Origin: Streptomyces sp. NBC_00237
Lineage (GTDB): Bacteria; Actinomycetota; Actinomycetes; Streptomycetales; Streptomycetaceae
Direction of reading: 5' to 3'
Length of the DNA stretch: 64,000 nt
Assembly (NCBI RefSeq): GCF_026342435.1
Contig: NZ_JAPEMT010000001.1
Span: 857,993 to 921,992, forward strand
A program made the translations under genes and the position numbers. Shown piece by piece: positions 19,324 through 29,300 of the stretch. Numbering within the stretch: position 1 is the first letter of the stretch; every line of letters starts with the position of its first letter. The notes beneath the pieces are model-generated. The model worked only from the letters and a program-made list of their open reading frames with translations, was not told the origin of the DNA and searched no databases.

Positions 19324-20184
19324 CTACTCCGCGTACTTCTTCGCGATGCCGTCGATGAACTCCATCGACAACTCCGCGCTCAGCGCCTTCGCCCTCAAGT
19401 GCTCGTACATCACCGTGTACTTCTGCACGTCGGCCGTCTTCTCCAGGTACAGGTCGCTGGTGACGCCCTCGATGTAGACCACGCTGGAGTCGGTCGTCTC
19501 CGGGAACTCCAGGATCGCGTAGTGCCCGCTCAGCCCCGTGTGCGCGCCCGCGTCGAACGGCAGCACCTGGATGGTCACGTGGGGCAGCTTCGCCAGCTCC
19601 TGGAGGTGCTCCAGCTGCGCCAGCATCAGATGCCGGTCGCCGACCACCCGGCGCAGCGCCGACTCGTCGATCACCGCCCAGAGCCGCAGCGGCACCGCGG
19701 CCGTCGCGATGCGGTCCTGCCTCCGCAGCCTGACGCCGACCCGCTTCGCCCGCTCCTCGGGCGTGCTCTCGGGCAGCGCGCCGCAGATCACCGCCTCCAC
19801 GTACTGCGGCGTCTGGAGCAGGCCGGGGATCACCTGGGGCTCGTACACGCGCAGGCTCTCGGCGTCCGTCTCCAGACCGATGTACACGCTGTACGGGATG
19901 TCGCCGAAGGCGTGCCACCAGCCCTGCTGGCGGGAGTCCTTGGCCATCTGCATCAGCGATTCGACGACCCTCGGATCCTCCACCCCGTACACGCCGCACA
20001 AGTCCCTGACGTCGCGCGGGCTGATGCTGCGGCGGCCGTTCTCCAGGCGGCTGATCTTCGACTGGGAGACCAGCAGTTGCTCGGCGACGCCCTCCGCCGT
20101 CAGGCCCTTCGTCTCGCGGAGCCGACGCAGCTCCTGGCCCAGTCGACGTCGCCTGACTGTCGGGTTGATGTTGGGGGACGCCAC
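19324..20184 (-). CDS. XRE-family HTH regulator with DUF5753 (Scr1-like)
   Basis: 286 residues from GTG 20184, chosen because CGGAGGTG sits eight bases upstream; the open frame runs further 5' without a ribosome site. The helix-turn-helix lies at about 12-65 (LGQELRRLRETKGLTAEGVA, SQSKISRLENGRRSI). The rest is the DUF5753 domain (GWWHAF, VYEPQVIPGLLQTPQYVEAV, LAQLEHLQELAKLPHVTIQV, VVYIEG). Family members bind DNA with a DUF397 partner, encoded just downstream here. Probably autoregulatory. Confidence 0.9.
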   Translation of the reverse strand: MASPNINPTVRRRRLGQELRRLRETKGLTAEGVAEQLLVSQSKISRLENGRRSISPRDVRDLCGVYGVEDPRVVESLMQMAKDSRQQGWWHAFGDIPYSVYIGLETDAESLRVYEPQVIPGLLQTPQYVEAVICGALPESTPEERAKRVGVRLRRQDRIATAAVPLRLWAVIDESALRRVVGDRHLMLAQLEHLQELAKLPHVTIQVLPFDAGAHTGLSGHYAILEFPETTDSSVVYIEGVTSDLYLEKTADVQKYTVMYEHLRAKALSAELSMEFIDGIAKKYAE

Positions 20185-20544
20185 GGGACTGCACCTCCGG
20201 CTGCGTGCTGCGCGAATCTGCTCTGCTCGGTCCTTGCAGAGTGCCACCAACTCGGCTGGTTCCGCCGGGAAATGGCAACACAGAGTGGTGCGCCGTGTAC
20301 GCATCCGTACCGGTTTCCTGTGTTTCCCGGGCGGTGTTTCCTGGGCCTTGGCCCCTCGGGAACGCACGCGCGGGGCAGTGGCCCGGCCCTCGTCCGGACG
20401 GCCGGTCCACTGCCCCGCGCGCTTGCTGCGGCTCCCGAACCGGGTCTTTGGGGACGTCGGTGCGGCGGTTTCGCTGTGGTGCGGTTTCACTGTGGTGCGG
20501 TTGGAGCTGATCGGTGCGGTGCGGCTGCTTGGTGCGTTCGTACG

Positions 20545-21306
20545 TCAGTGAGCTGCGGCCCTGGCCATGCTGCCGCGGTGCGGCTGCACGGGCACGGACG
20601 CCGACTGGCGTACGCCGGCACCGCCACCGCCAGGGGAACCCTGGCCGGAGGACGTACCGGGTGCTGCACGGCGCGGCTGAGCCGCCACACCGTTCTGGAC
20701 GTCCATCACGGCGTGTGCCACGAGTCCGCCCATGGGGTCGTGCCGAATCAGGTCCCGCAGACGGGACCTGGACGACCGGCCCTCGTTGCCGGGATACAGG
20801 TGCTTGCCGAGCCCGACTGCGTGGGCCAGCGCGGCGAGCGCCGCGGTCCGCGGGTCCGGCGGTACGCCGGTACGGATCGCACTGTCCAGCCGGGCACGGA
20901 TGTCCCGGCTGATTGCCGTGTCCGTCGCTTGGTAGCGAGTCGTCGGCAGCACCCCGCACATCTGGCCCGAGACGGCATGAACCATGCCGCACCGCTCCAG
21001 GTGCGCGAGATAGATCTGGCGGAGCCCCAGTCGGGGTCCACCGATCCAGTGGACGGCCCGAACCGGGCTGCCGCGTCGGCGCAGCAGTTCCAGTGCGGAG
21101 TCCAGTGTCGGATCTCCGGTCGGCCGTGGCATCACCACGGCGATACGATCCCCGTCAGGGGCTATCCGTCCTGCCAGAGCCAGCTCCACTAGCTGTGCCC
21201 CGGCCAGGCCGAGGTCGAGCGACTGCGGCTGCGCTGTGGTACCCGTTGCCGGGTCCAGAGCGAGCAGCAGAAGCTCCTCCGGGATTGTTCTGCGGCTCCT
21301 GCCCAT
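20545..21306 (-). CDS. GPP34 (GOLPH3/Vps74-like) family protein
   Basis: 253 residues, ATG 21306 with GGGGAGG upstream. The N-terminal EELLLLALDPATG, then LDLGLAGAQLVELALAGRI and the ARLDSAIRTG/DPRTAALAALAHAVGL segment match the GPP34 family. Eukaryotic members bind PI4P; bacterial ones are of unknown function but are common in Streptomyces near regulators. The C-terminal about 45 residues are Gly/Ser/Gln-rich and probably disordered. It lies 360 bases upstream of, and on the same strand as, the XRE/DUF397 pair. Confidence 0.85.
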   Translation of the reverse strand: MGRSRRTIPEELLLLALDPATGTTAQPQSLDLGLAGAQLVELALAGRIAPDGDRIAVVMPRPTGDPTLDSALELLRRRGSPVRAVHWIGGPRLGLRQIYLAHLERCGMVHAVSGQMCGVLPTTRYQATDTAISRDIRARLDSAIRTGVPPDPRTAALAALAHAVGLGKHLYPGNEGRSSRSRLRDLIRHDPMGGLVAHAVMDVQNGVAAQPRRAAPGTSSGQGSPGGGGAGVRQSASVPVQPHRGSMARAAAH

Positions 21307-21510
21307 CCATGCCTCCCCGCGTGGATGAATGACAGGGTGACCCCTCTCACATTCATCTGTCGAGGGCGCCTGGGCGCTTCGTACGGGAACCAGTAGGTAT
21401 GTCGTTCTCGTCTAGCACGTGGGTGCGGGTCCCGTAGCGGGACACTGGTCCATGGATCGGACAGGCGGGGGAGATCCCGTCACGACTCTTTTGGCGTTGA
21501 GGAGGCATCG

Positions 21511-24120
21511 GTGGCGGGCGAGTCCCCCGGCAAGTCGGAGCAGCGGAAGTCGTCGGGGGAGACGGCTGACAGCGATGCGCGCGATCCGCGCGGCGCGCGC
21601 GACAAGAAGGACCCCCGGCTCGCGGTGTTCCGCGAGAGGGCGCAGGGCGAGACGGACCCGGTGGCGGCCGACGGTGCCGACGAGGTGACGCACGAGTCGG
21701 CGCGGGAATCGGCGCGGAAATCGTCGCAGGACGCTCCCGGGAGCGACGGCAAGGGCACCCCGGCACCGGCCGAGGGCACGGACCAGCCGACGGCGACGTT
21801 CCGTACGCGTCCGAGGGGCACGGAGCTCCCGGAGGCGGCGGCCGGGACGGCGGACGCCGAACCGGGTGCCGAGGCGGAAGCGGAATCTGCTTCCTCGGAC
21901 GAGGAGAAGCCTTCAGCCGAGCCGGAGAAGGCGCCCGAGGCGGCGGAGTCCGAGGAGTCCGCAGGCTCCGGGGAGACCCCCGAGCCGGGAGACTCCCGTC
22001 TGCGTGCGGCGGTGGCGGCCTGGGTCGCGACGTCGGACGACCCCGACGAGGACACCTCGGCCGAGGGTGCGGAAAAGGAAGCGGCGAAGGACGCTCCGGA
22101 GGCGGAGCCCGATCCGGAGCCCGCTGCGGAAGCGGAATCCTCTGACGCGCCGGACGCGGGCGACGCGGGTGCCGCGAAGGACGAGCCGAAGGCCGCATCG
22201 AAGGCCGACCCGAAGCCCGGCCCGAAGGTCGAGTCGAAGGACGAGCAGCCCGACGCGGGCGACGCGTCGGAGGAGCCCGATCCGGAAGCTTCGGCGGACG
22301 ACGACCCGGCGGAGCCCGATGGCGACACCTCGGAGTCCTCCGCCAAGGCGGCCGACCCCGACCCCGCACCCGTACCGGCGAAGAAGCCCGCACCTGCCGC
22401 GACAGACGGGGACGCGGACAAGGACGCGGCAGCGGACAAGGACGAGTCCGCCGACGACGGCAAGGCCGACGACGGCAAGGCCGACGACGGCAAGGGCGTC
22501 GACCAGGCGACCGCCGTGTTCAAGACCATGCGGCCCACCGGGCCGAAGGTCGACCAGCCCACCGCCATGCTCAAGCTCCCCTCGGAGGACCCGAAGGGCG
22601 CCGGGAGCACGTCCGGAGCCAAGACCGGGCGCAAGGCCGAGTCGGACGCGGAGCGGACCAGCAAGTTCGTACCGCTGAAGCCCGATGACGTACGGAGTCC
22701 CAAGCCGCCGCGTCGGCCCGGTGAGACCGCCGGGCAGCCGGGGGCGGGGCAGTCGCAGTCGCGGCCCGTGCCGCCGCCGCCCGGTCCGGGGCTGCCGGAG
22801 GCCGAGCGGACGAAGCAGCAGCCGCTGCCGCCGAAGCCGCCGCTGGACCTGCTGGCCGAGCTGACGAACAAGCCCGCGCCGCCGGAGACCCCGGTGCGCA
22901 CGACCGTGCGCCGGTTCAAGATCTGGACGCCGCTGGTCCTGCTGCTGGTGGTCGTCTTCGGCGTGGTCCAGTTCGTACGTCCCCTCCCGGACGCGAAGCT
23001 GGAACTGAGCGCGGCACCGACGTTCACCTTCGGCGGCGGCAAGACCGAGATGCCGTGGCCCGGCGAGGGCCAGTCGGCGATCGAGGTCGACGGCGTCGGC
23101 AGCATGGGCACGGACGGCGCGCAGAAGCCCGCGCCGATCGCGAGCATGGCGAAGGCCATGACGGCGTACGTGATCCTCAAGGACCACCCGATCACGGGCA
23201 AGGAGACCGGCCCGAAGATCACGGTGGACCAGGCGGCCGAGGACGACGGCAAGAAGGGCGACGAGTCGACCGCGCAGATCAAGAAGGGTCAGGAGTACAC
23301 GCAGCGCGAGATGCTGATGATGCTCATGATCCCGTCGGGCAACAACGTGGCGCGACTGCTGGGCCGTTGGGACGCGGGTTCCGAGGAGAAGTTCCTTGAG
23401 AAGATGAACGCCGCCGCCAAGGACCTCGGCATGACCAACACCAGGTACACCGACTCCAGCGGCTTCGACAAGGGCACGGTGAGCACCCCGGTCGACCAGA
23501 TCAAGCTCGGTCGCGCGGTGATGGAGAACGACATCTTCCGCAAGATCGTGGACATGCCGCAGGTCGAGATCCCGGGTCTGCCGGGCAAGATCTACAACAA
23601 CAACAAGATCCTGCTTGAGCCGGGCGTGAACGGCATCAAGACGGGCTCGACCACCCCGGCGGGCGGCAACCTGCTGTTCACGGCGAACACGGTCATCGAC
23701 GGCAAGGAGCGCCGGATCATCGGCGCGGTGATGAACCAGACCACCGGGAAGATCCTCAACGAGAAGCTCGACAAGGCGATCTTCGACAGCCTGAAGCTGA
23801 TCAAGAAGGCGCAGGAGATCGTGACCTCGGCCGCGGTGGTCAAGAAGGGCGACGTCGTCGGGTACGTGGACGACGGGCTCGGCGGCCGGACCCCGGTCGT
23901 GGCGACCAAGGAGCTCAAGGCGATCGGCTGGCCGGGTCTGAAGGTCGACCTGGCGATCGGCGCCCAGCCGGGCAAGCCGGTGCCGCACGCGGCGAAGGCG
24001 GGCGACGTGGTCGGCGAGGTGACGGTCGGCACGGGGCCCGGCAAGGTGAGCGCACCGGTCGCCCTCCAGTCCGAGCTGACCGAACCGGGCCTCGGCGCCA
24101 AACTCACACGCCTGGGCTGA
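21511..24120 (+). CDS. D-alanyl-D-alanine carboxypeptidase (S11-like) with long acidic N-terminal region
   Basis: 869 residues from GTG 21511, with GAGGAGG upstream. Residues 1-465 are low-complexity, Ala/Glu/Asp/Pro-rich and presumably cytoplasmic; a single membrane helix follows (about 472-490), then an external peptidase domain with the penicillin-binding SMAK (S545, K548), SGN (S609) and KTG (K710-G712). It trims peptidoglycan stem peptides. The cytoplasmic part contains repeated short motifs DQPTATFRT (91-99), DQATAVFKT (331-339) and DQPTAMLKL (348-356), which look like kinase substrate/FHA-binding sites. A strong terminator follows at 24155. Confidence 0.92.
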   Translation: MAGESPGKSEQRKSSGETADSDARDPRGARDKKDPRLAVFRERAQGETDPVAADGADEVTHESARESARKSSQDAPGSDGKGTPAPAEGTDQPTATFRTRPRGTELPEAAAGTADAEPGAEAEAESASSDEEKPSAEPEKAPEAAESEESAGSGETPEPGDSRLRAAVAAWVATSDDPDEDTSAEGAEKEAAKDAPEAEPDPEPAAEAESSDAPDAGDAGAAKDEPKAASKADPKPGPKVESKDEQPDAGDASEEPDPEASADDDPAEPDGDTSESSAKAADPDPAPVPAKKPAPAATDGDADKDAAADKDESADDGKADDGKADDGKGVDQATAVFKTMRPTGPKVDQPTAMLKLPSEDPKGAGSTSGAKTGRKAESDAERTSKFVPLKPDDVRSPKPPRRPGETAGQPGAGQSQSRPVPPPPGPGLPEAERTKQQPLPPKPPLDLLAELTNKPAPPETPVRTTVRRFKIWTPLVLLLVVVFGVVQFVRPLPDAKLELSAAPTFTFGGGKTEMPWPGEGQSAIEVDGVGSMGTDGAQKPAPIASMAKAMTAYVILKDHPITGKETGPKITVDQAAEDDGKKGDESTAQIKKGQEYTQREMLMMLMIPSGNNVARLLGRWDAGSEEKFLEKMNAAAKDLGMTNTRYTDSSGFDKGTVSTPVDQIKLGRAVMENDIFRKIVDMPQVEIPGLPGKIYNNNKILLEPGVNGIKTGSTTPAGGNLLFTANTVIDGKERRIIGAVMNQTTGKILNEKLDKAIFDSLKLIKKAQEIVTSAAVVKKGDVVGYVDDGLGGRTPVVATKELKAIGWPGLKVDLAIGAQPGKPVPHAAKAGDVVGEVTVGTGPGKVSAPVALQSELTEPGLGAKLTRLG

Positions 24121-24154
24121 CCTGCCCTCCGGGGCGTTAGCCGTCCTGATACGT

Positions 24155-24201
24155 GGCCCTGGTGCGCCCCCTCGGCAAGAGGGGGAGCACCAGGGCCTTT
24201 T
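24155..24201 (+). terminator. strong rho-independent terminator
   Basis: GGCCCTGGTGC...GCCCCCTC, loop GGCAA, GAGGGGG...AGCACCAGGGCC, then TTTT: a stem of about 18 bp followed by a T run, 35 bases after the carboxypeptidase stop. Confidence 0.9.
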
Positions 24202-24214
24202 GCCGCCCAGGGGG

Positions 24215-24365
24215 CACCCGCGTCCCTTCGCGACAGCGATCCCGTGCCGCCCCGAGGGCAACTTCGTGCCGCCCCGAGGGGACTTCGCCGCGACAGCGAC
24301 CCTGTGCCGCCCCGAGGGCACTTCGTCGCTACAGCGACCCCGTGCCCTCCCGAGGGCACTTCGCC
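24215..24365. repeat. tandem GC-rich repeat array
   Basis: Variants of GTGCCGCCCCGAGGGCACTT and of CGCGACAGCGACCC alternate three to four times (unit about 50 bases with one shortened copy). It fills the gap between the carboxypeptidase terminator and the end of the DUF4855 gene, and the last residues of that gene's frame read into it. Confidence 0.75.
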
Positions 24366-26363
24366 CCCGCCCCGTATGCCCCGCCCTCCTCCTCCGCCCC
24401 ACTCGCCCCCGGCGACACCACGTACCGGGCACCCACCCCCACCCCTCGCCCCTCCCCGTCCAGCACCTCCACCTCGTCAAGCATCAGCCACCCCCGCACC
24501 CCCACCACCACGGTCACGTACCGCCCCCGCACCCCCTCCGGCACCTCGAACCGCACCGCACCCCCGAGCGCCGCCCCCTCCCCGCCCGTCACCTCACTCG
24601 GCACGGCCCCGGTGGCCCGTACCGCAGTCACCGGACACGGCGGCCCGCCGATCCCCGCATGACCGGAGACCGGGCACTCCGACACCAGCGCCACTGGCTG
24701 GTCCGGCCACTGGACCCCCGCCCCCCCCACCCCCGTGCGTCCGCACCACCACCCGCGACAGCGACCGCACCCGCCCGAGGTCGACGGCGACCCGCGTCTC
24801 GCCCAGCCACCCCGACCACCCCACGCTCCGCGCCGCCTCCCACCCTCCGGCCGCCCACACCCCGTCGGTGAGCTGCCGCTGCCCCCGGTCCGGGTAGAGC
24901 GCGGGGGAGGTGACCCGCGCAGGCACCGGCGGCCACTGCCACTGGACATCACCCGTCATCCGTACGGAGCCACCGGAACCGCCGGAACCGCCGGAGCCGC
25001 GGGAACCGCCGGAAGCAGCAGAGCCGACCCCCCGGTCGAACCGCACCTCCAGCCCGTCCACCCCGCCCCGGAGGGCCAACGGCACCGCCACCGACGGCCC
25101 CTCCCGGTCGATGTGCTCCGGCGGTCGCACCGCCGCCCACCCCGCGTCCTGCCACCCGCCCCCCGCCGCGTGCGTCCGCACCCGTACGAGCGAGACCGTC
25201 CGCGCGGCCCCGTCCTCCAGATCCACCCGCAGCGCCCGCAGCCCGTCCCGCGCCGGGAAGGAGGACCGCGCCACGGAGCGGCCGCCGTCCCACTCCCACT
25301 CCGGATGCAGATCGTCGTCCCGTACGGTGCGGCCCGCGAGGTAGTCGCCCACCGGACCCCGCACCGGCGACCCCGGCCGCCACGGCACCGTGTCGCCCCA
25401 CCCCATGAACCACGCCGACACCGCCCCCTGATAGCCCTGCGCCGCCCCCTCCGCGAGGTACTGCCGCAGCAGCCGCCCGCCGTCCGCGTCCACGCCGCCC
25501 CTGCGCGCCTCGATCTCGACGCCGAGCCCGAGCCGCTGCGCCCGGCGGGCCGTCGAACGCAGCCGGGACGCGCTGGTCGTGCCGCCGTCGAGCGGGGAGG
25601 TGAAGGCGTACGAGGGCTGGAGGACCACCGCGTCGAAGCCGAGCCGCGCGCTCTCCTCCACGCCCGGCGCGTCCGCGTACGGAATCCACAGGGCGCGCAT
25701 CCGGCGGGCGTGCACGGCTGCGGTCGCCTGCGGCAGCCACGCCGGGTCGCCCCCGGTCGCGTCCTCGCGCATGAAGTACAGGCCCCAGAGGCGGAGGTGG
25801 CGGAGTCCGGCCGAGGCGAACCGTGCGCGCACCTCACGGGCGTACCAGTCCACGGCTGCCGTACGGTCCTCCGCCCGCCGGAAGTCGAGCGATCTGCCGC
25901 CCGCCTCCACGGCCCCGAAGGCGTGCTGCTCGGGCGAGGGCCACGGCACGGCCACGACGACCTGCGAGGGGCCCTTCCCGGCCCGGCCGACCGCCGCGTC
26001 GAGCCGCGCGAGGTCGCCCTCATCGCCGCCTGCGCCGCCTGCGCCGCCGAACCAGGCGTCGAGCAGCCCCCGCCAGTCCGCGAGCGTCGTCGCCCCGTAG
26101 TCGGTGCACTCGCCGGTCGCCGGAGCGACGAACCGCAGCGCCACGTACGCGTCGAAGCCGAGGGAGGCGAGCGCGTCCAGGTGGGCGGGCCGCCGCCGCG
26201 ACTCGTGATAGACGAGCGCCGCGTGCTGGAATCCGGCCCGCGCGGGGGAGAGGTAACCGGTGGGCCTGCCGGGGTCGGGAGGCGGCTGAACCTCCAGGGC
26301 CGACGGCCCCAGGGCCGCCGCCAGCAAAGTCGTCGCGACGAGGAAGGTTGCCTTCGTGATCAC
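24329..26363 (-). CDS. DUF4855 family secreted protein, frameshifted near the 3' end
   Basis: From GTG 26363 the product starts with a signal-like helix (TKATFLVATTLLAAALGPSA) and continues for about 540 residues. It includes AGFQHAALVYHESRRRP, VVVAVPWPSP, MRALWIPYADAPGVEESARL and LGFDAVVLQPSYAF, which are DUF4855 hallmarks. A C-terminal galactose-binding/discoidin-like domain begins near GVWAAGGWEAARSVGW but the frame is lost at a run of eight C (24721-24728); the domain continues in the adjacent frame (VQWPDQPVALVSECPVSG to GWLMLDEVEVLDG) to about 24329. One-base indel or sequencing error. Function unknown; probably cell-surface glycan related. Confidence 0.65.
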
Positions 26364-26668
26364 CGGGGTAGGTTCCCACCCGCACTGCGCCCAGACCGGC
26401 CGACACCTCGCCGGACGCCCCGCACGGTGCAACGGACACGAATACTCGCCGTGCCGAAATGCTCGCGGCATGCTACGGTTATTAGCAGTTGCAGTTGTGG
26501 TTCCCGAAAAGACTTACAAGTGCTCTCCTCGGAAGCGTCACATTCGTTTTCGTTGGGCGCACTTTTCTTTTGTATTTCCGGTGCTTTTCTCCCGGACGGG
26601 GTCATCATCGCGCGACGTGGAACATGCACAGTGTGTGTTCCCCGGGTTTCACCCCGAAGGAGAATGAC
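26364..26668 (+). promoter_or_regulatory. cspA-type promoter and long leader
   Basis: The 305 bases between the divergent DUF4855 and cold-shock starts are markedly AT-richer than the surroundings from about 26470 (GGTTATTAGCAGTTGCAGTTG onward, then TTTCTTTTGTATTTCC). Long AU-rich 5' leaders are typical of cold-shock mRNAs, where they act in temperature-dependent translation. No exact promoter can be fixed by eye. Confidence 0.5.
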
Positions 26669-26872
26669 ATGGCTACTGGCACCGTGAAGTGGTTCAACTC
26701 GGAAAAGGGCTTCGGCTTCATTGAGCAGGACGGCGGCGGCGCCGACGTCTTCGCCCACTACTCGAACATCGCCACCTCCGGCTTCCGTGAGCTCCAGGAA
26801 GGCCAGAAGGTGAACTTCGACGTCACGCAGGGCCAGAAGGGCCCGCAGGCGGAGAACATCGTCCCCGCCTAA
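26669..26872 (+). CDS. cold-shock protein CspA family
   Basis: 67 residues from ATG 26669, with GAAGGAG upstream. One cold-shock domain: [17 protein letters not shown] (RNP1-like KGFGFI) and DVFAHYSNI (RNP2-like). It is an RNA/ssDNA chaperone of standard length. A strong hairpin terminator follows, and a DEAD-box RNA helicase gene comes next, a frequent cold-response partnership. Longer upstream reading frame is leader sequence, not coding. Confidence 0.95.
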   Translation: MATGTVKWFNSEKGFGFIEQDGGGADVFAHYSNIATSGFRELQEGQKVNFDVTQGQKGPQAENIVPA

Positions 26873-26911
26873 TGATCATCGGCTTCGTGCCTGATCAGCG
26901 GTGACAAGCGC

Positions 26912-26952
26912 GGCTGGGACCTGCACCTAGGTGCAGGTCCCAGCCCGTTTTT
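26912..26952 (+). terminator. rho-independent terminator of the cold-shock gene
   Basis: GGCTGGGACCTGCAC, loop CTAG, GTGCAGGTCCCAGCC forms a perfect 15-bp stem, followed by CGTTTTTG. It begins 40 bases after the stop. Confidence 0.92.
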
Positions 26953-27138
26953 GCGCCGGGGCCCCGATCGGGTCTCGGGCAGCGGGAATGAATCCGGTCC
27001 GGTCGTTGTTGAAACGTCCTGGACCGACTTTTTATTTTCATTTGACTTTGATTGACTTCGGCTCGTTCTTGAAATGCGGCCCGCCTCTGCGGCGCGCCGG
27101 GATTTCCTCGATACGTGCCGGTATCGAGAGGACTCCCA

Positions 27139-28698
27139 GTGAGTACGAACTACGCCCGCTTCGGCGGAAATCGGGACACCAGTGCGGGCAAGAAATCCGG
27201 CGGCGGCTCCGGCAACGGAAACCGCAGCGGCGCCCGCACGGGAAGCACCGGCGGCGGCACCCGCACGAACAGCAACCGCTCGGGCGGCAACGGCGGCGGC
27301 CGCTCCCGCCGCCCCGTCCCCCTGAAGGGCGAATTCGCCCTCCCGGTGACGGTCACCCCGGCCCTGCCCCCGGTCACCGCCTTCACGGAGCTGGACCTTC
27401 CCGCCTCCATCCAGTCCGCCCTGGTAGCGGAGGACGTCACCACCCCCTTCCCGATCCAGGCCGCCACGCTTCCCAACTCCCTCGCGGGACGCGACGTCCT
27501 GGGCCGTGGGCGTACGGGTTCCGGCAAGACCTTGGCCTTCGGTCTGGCCCTCCTCACCCGTACGGCCGCCTACGGACGCCGGGCTCAGCCCAAGCTGCCG
27601 CTGGCCCTCGTCCTCGTACCGACCCGTGAGCTCGCCCAGCAGGTCACCGACGCCCTCACCCCGTACGCGAAGGCCGTGAACCTGAGCATCGCGACCGTCG
27701 TCGGCGGCATGTCCATCGGCCGCCAGTCCTCCGCGCTCCGGCGCGGCGCGGACGTCGTCGTCGCCACCCCCGGCCGCCTCAAGGACCTCATCGAGCGCCG
27801 CGACTGCCGGCTCGACCAGGTCCGCATCACCGTCCTCGACGAGGCCGACCAGATGGGCGACATGGGCTTCATGCCCGACGTGACGGAGCTTCTCCAGCAG
27901 GTCAGGGAGGACAGCCAGACGATGCTCTTCTCCGCCACCCTCGACCGCAATGTCGACAAACTGGTGCGCACCTTCCTCACCGACCCGGTCGTCCACTCCG
28001 TCGACCCCTCCGCCGGTGCGGTCACGACGATGGAGCACCACGTCCTCGAAGTGCACGGCGCGGACAAGCAGGCCACCACCATCGAGATCGCGGCCCGCGA
28101 CGGCCGCGTCCTGATGTTCCTGGACACCAAGCACGCGGTCGACCGCCTCACCACCGACCTCCTGGCCAGCGGCGTCCGCGCCGCCGCCCTGCACGGCGGA
28201 AAGTCCCAGCCGCTCCGCACCCGTACGCTCGACCGCTTCAAGACCGGCGAGGTCTCCGTCCTCGTCGCCACCAACGTCGCCGCCCGGGGCATCCACGTCG
28301 ACAACCTCGACCTCGTCGTCAACGTCGACCCCCCGACCGACCCCAAGGACTACCTGCACCGAGGCGGCCGCACCGCCCGCGCGGGGGAGTCCGGACGCGT
28401 CGTCACCCTGGTCACCCCCGGCCAGCGCCGCGACTTCTCCCGCCTGATGCGCGAGGCGGGCATCCACCCGCAGACCGCCCAGGTCCGCTCCGGCGACGCC
28501 GAACTGTCCCGCATCACCGGCGCCCAGGCCCCCTCGGGCGTCCCGGTCCGCGCCCCGAAGGCCCCGTCCCCGGCCTCGGACGACTCCCGCAGCCGCGCCC
28601 CGCGCGCCCGCCGCTCCCCGGCACCCTCCCGGGGCCGCCGCGAGAGCGCGGAGCTGGCCGCCGCCCGCAAGGCCGCGGCGGTGCGCAGGGCCTCGTAG
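27139..28698 (+). CDS. DEAD-box RNA helicase
   Basis: 519 residues from GTG 27139, with GAGAGGA upstream. After a Gly/Ser/Asn/Arg-rich N-terminal tail (1-60) come the helicase motifs: PFPIQAATLP (Q motif), RTGSGKT (125-131), VPTREL, TPGRL, DEAD (234-237), SATLD, ATNVAARGIHVDNLD and HRGGRTARAGESG. The C-terminal tail is basic, Arg/Ala/Pro-rich, for RNA contact. It unwinds RNA in the cytoplasm, likely in ribosome assembly or RNA decay at low temperature, given the adjacent cold-shock gene. Confidence 0.94.
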   Translation: MSTNYARFGGNRDTSAGKKSGGGSGNGNRSGARTGSTGGGTRTNSNRSGGNGGGRSRRPVPLKGEFALPVTVTPALPPVTAFTELDLPASIQSALVAEDVTTPFPIQAATLPNSLAGRDVLGRGRTGSGKTLAFGLALLTRTAAYGRRAQPKLPLALVLVPTRELAQQVTDALTPYAKAVNLSIATVVGGMSIGRQSSALRRGADVVVATPGRLKDLIERRDCRLDQVRITVLDEADQMGDMGFMPDVTELLQQVREDSQTMLFSATLDRNVDKLVRTFLTDPVVHSVDPSAGAVTTMEHHVLEVHGADKQATTIEIAARDGRVLMFLDTKHAVDRLTTDLLASGVRAAALHGGKSQPLRTRTLDRFKTGEVSVLVATNVAARGIHVDNLDLVVNVDPPTDPKDYLHRGGRTARAGESGRVVTLVTPGQRRDFSRLMREAGIHPQTAQVRSGDAELSRITGAQAPSGVPVRAPKAPSPASDDSRSRAPRARRSPAPSRGRRESAELAAARKAAAVRRAS

Positions 28699-28722
28699 GG
28701 CACCGGCACACGAGCACACGAA

Positions 28723-28766
28723 GGGCCGGGCCCGCAGTCGCACGCGACGGCGGACCCGGCCCTTTC
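28723..28766 (+). terminator. terminator after the helicase gene
   Basis: GGGCCGGGCCCGC and GCGGACCCGGCCC (with one bulge) flank a loop of about 15 bases, followed by TTTCG, 25 bases after the stop. Confidence 0.7.
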
Positions 28767-28834
28767 GCACACGTACGAAGCACACGTACGAAATCGAGGC
28801 GACGGGACGCCCCCGCCGCCCGCACACTTGCGCC

Positions 28835-29287
28835 ATGTCGATCGACTTCAACGGAATGATCGAGAGCAATCCGGGCGCCCGCCTCTTCGGCCCCGGCGAC
28901 GAAGACGCCGTGTGGGAAACCACGATGGACATCGACCACCTCAACAACGGCAACGCCCGCGACGCCCTCGCCTGCCTCTTCGGCGTACGCAACGACTACG
29001 GCTTCCACCCCCTCAGCGAGAACCGCGGCCTCCCCGAAGACGCCTCCGCCCCGGTCCTCGCCTGCTTCGACCGCTGGGGCGGCCCCGCCGACGTGTTCGG
29101 CACCACGTGGATCACCTGCCAGGAACTGGCCGCCGCCGACTGGGACGCCACGGACGAGGACGGCACCCTCACCCGCCGCGAGGCCGCCGGAGACACGACG
29201 CACTGGGCCCCGGTCTGGACGGTGATGCGCCTCCTGGCCGAACTCCACGGCCCGGAGAACGTCCGCCTGGTCGTCTGGTTCTCCTGA
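28835..29287 (+). CDS. conserved hypothetical protein
   Basis: 150 residues from ATG 28835. No family recognised. It is acidic and Trp-rich (DNGNARDALACLF, DRWGGPADVFGTTWITCQEL, HWAPVWTVMRLLAELHGPEN), with an apparent alpha/beta composition and no signal peptide or membrane helix. The ending VRLVVWFS is a strand-like C-terminus. It is followed by a very strong hairpin terminator and then the tRNA, so it is a single-gene transcription unit at the edge of the accessory island. Confidence 0.75.
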   Translation: MSIDFNGMIESNPGARLFGPGDEDAVWETTMDIDHLNNGNARDALACLFGVRNDYGFHPLSENRGLPEDASAPVLACFDRWGGPADVFGTTWITCQELAAADWDATDEDGTLTRREAAGDTTHWAPVWTVMRLLAELHGPENVRLVVWFS

Positions 29288-29300
29288 CGGCGTCCCGCAC

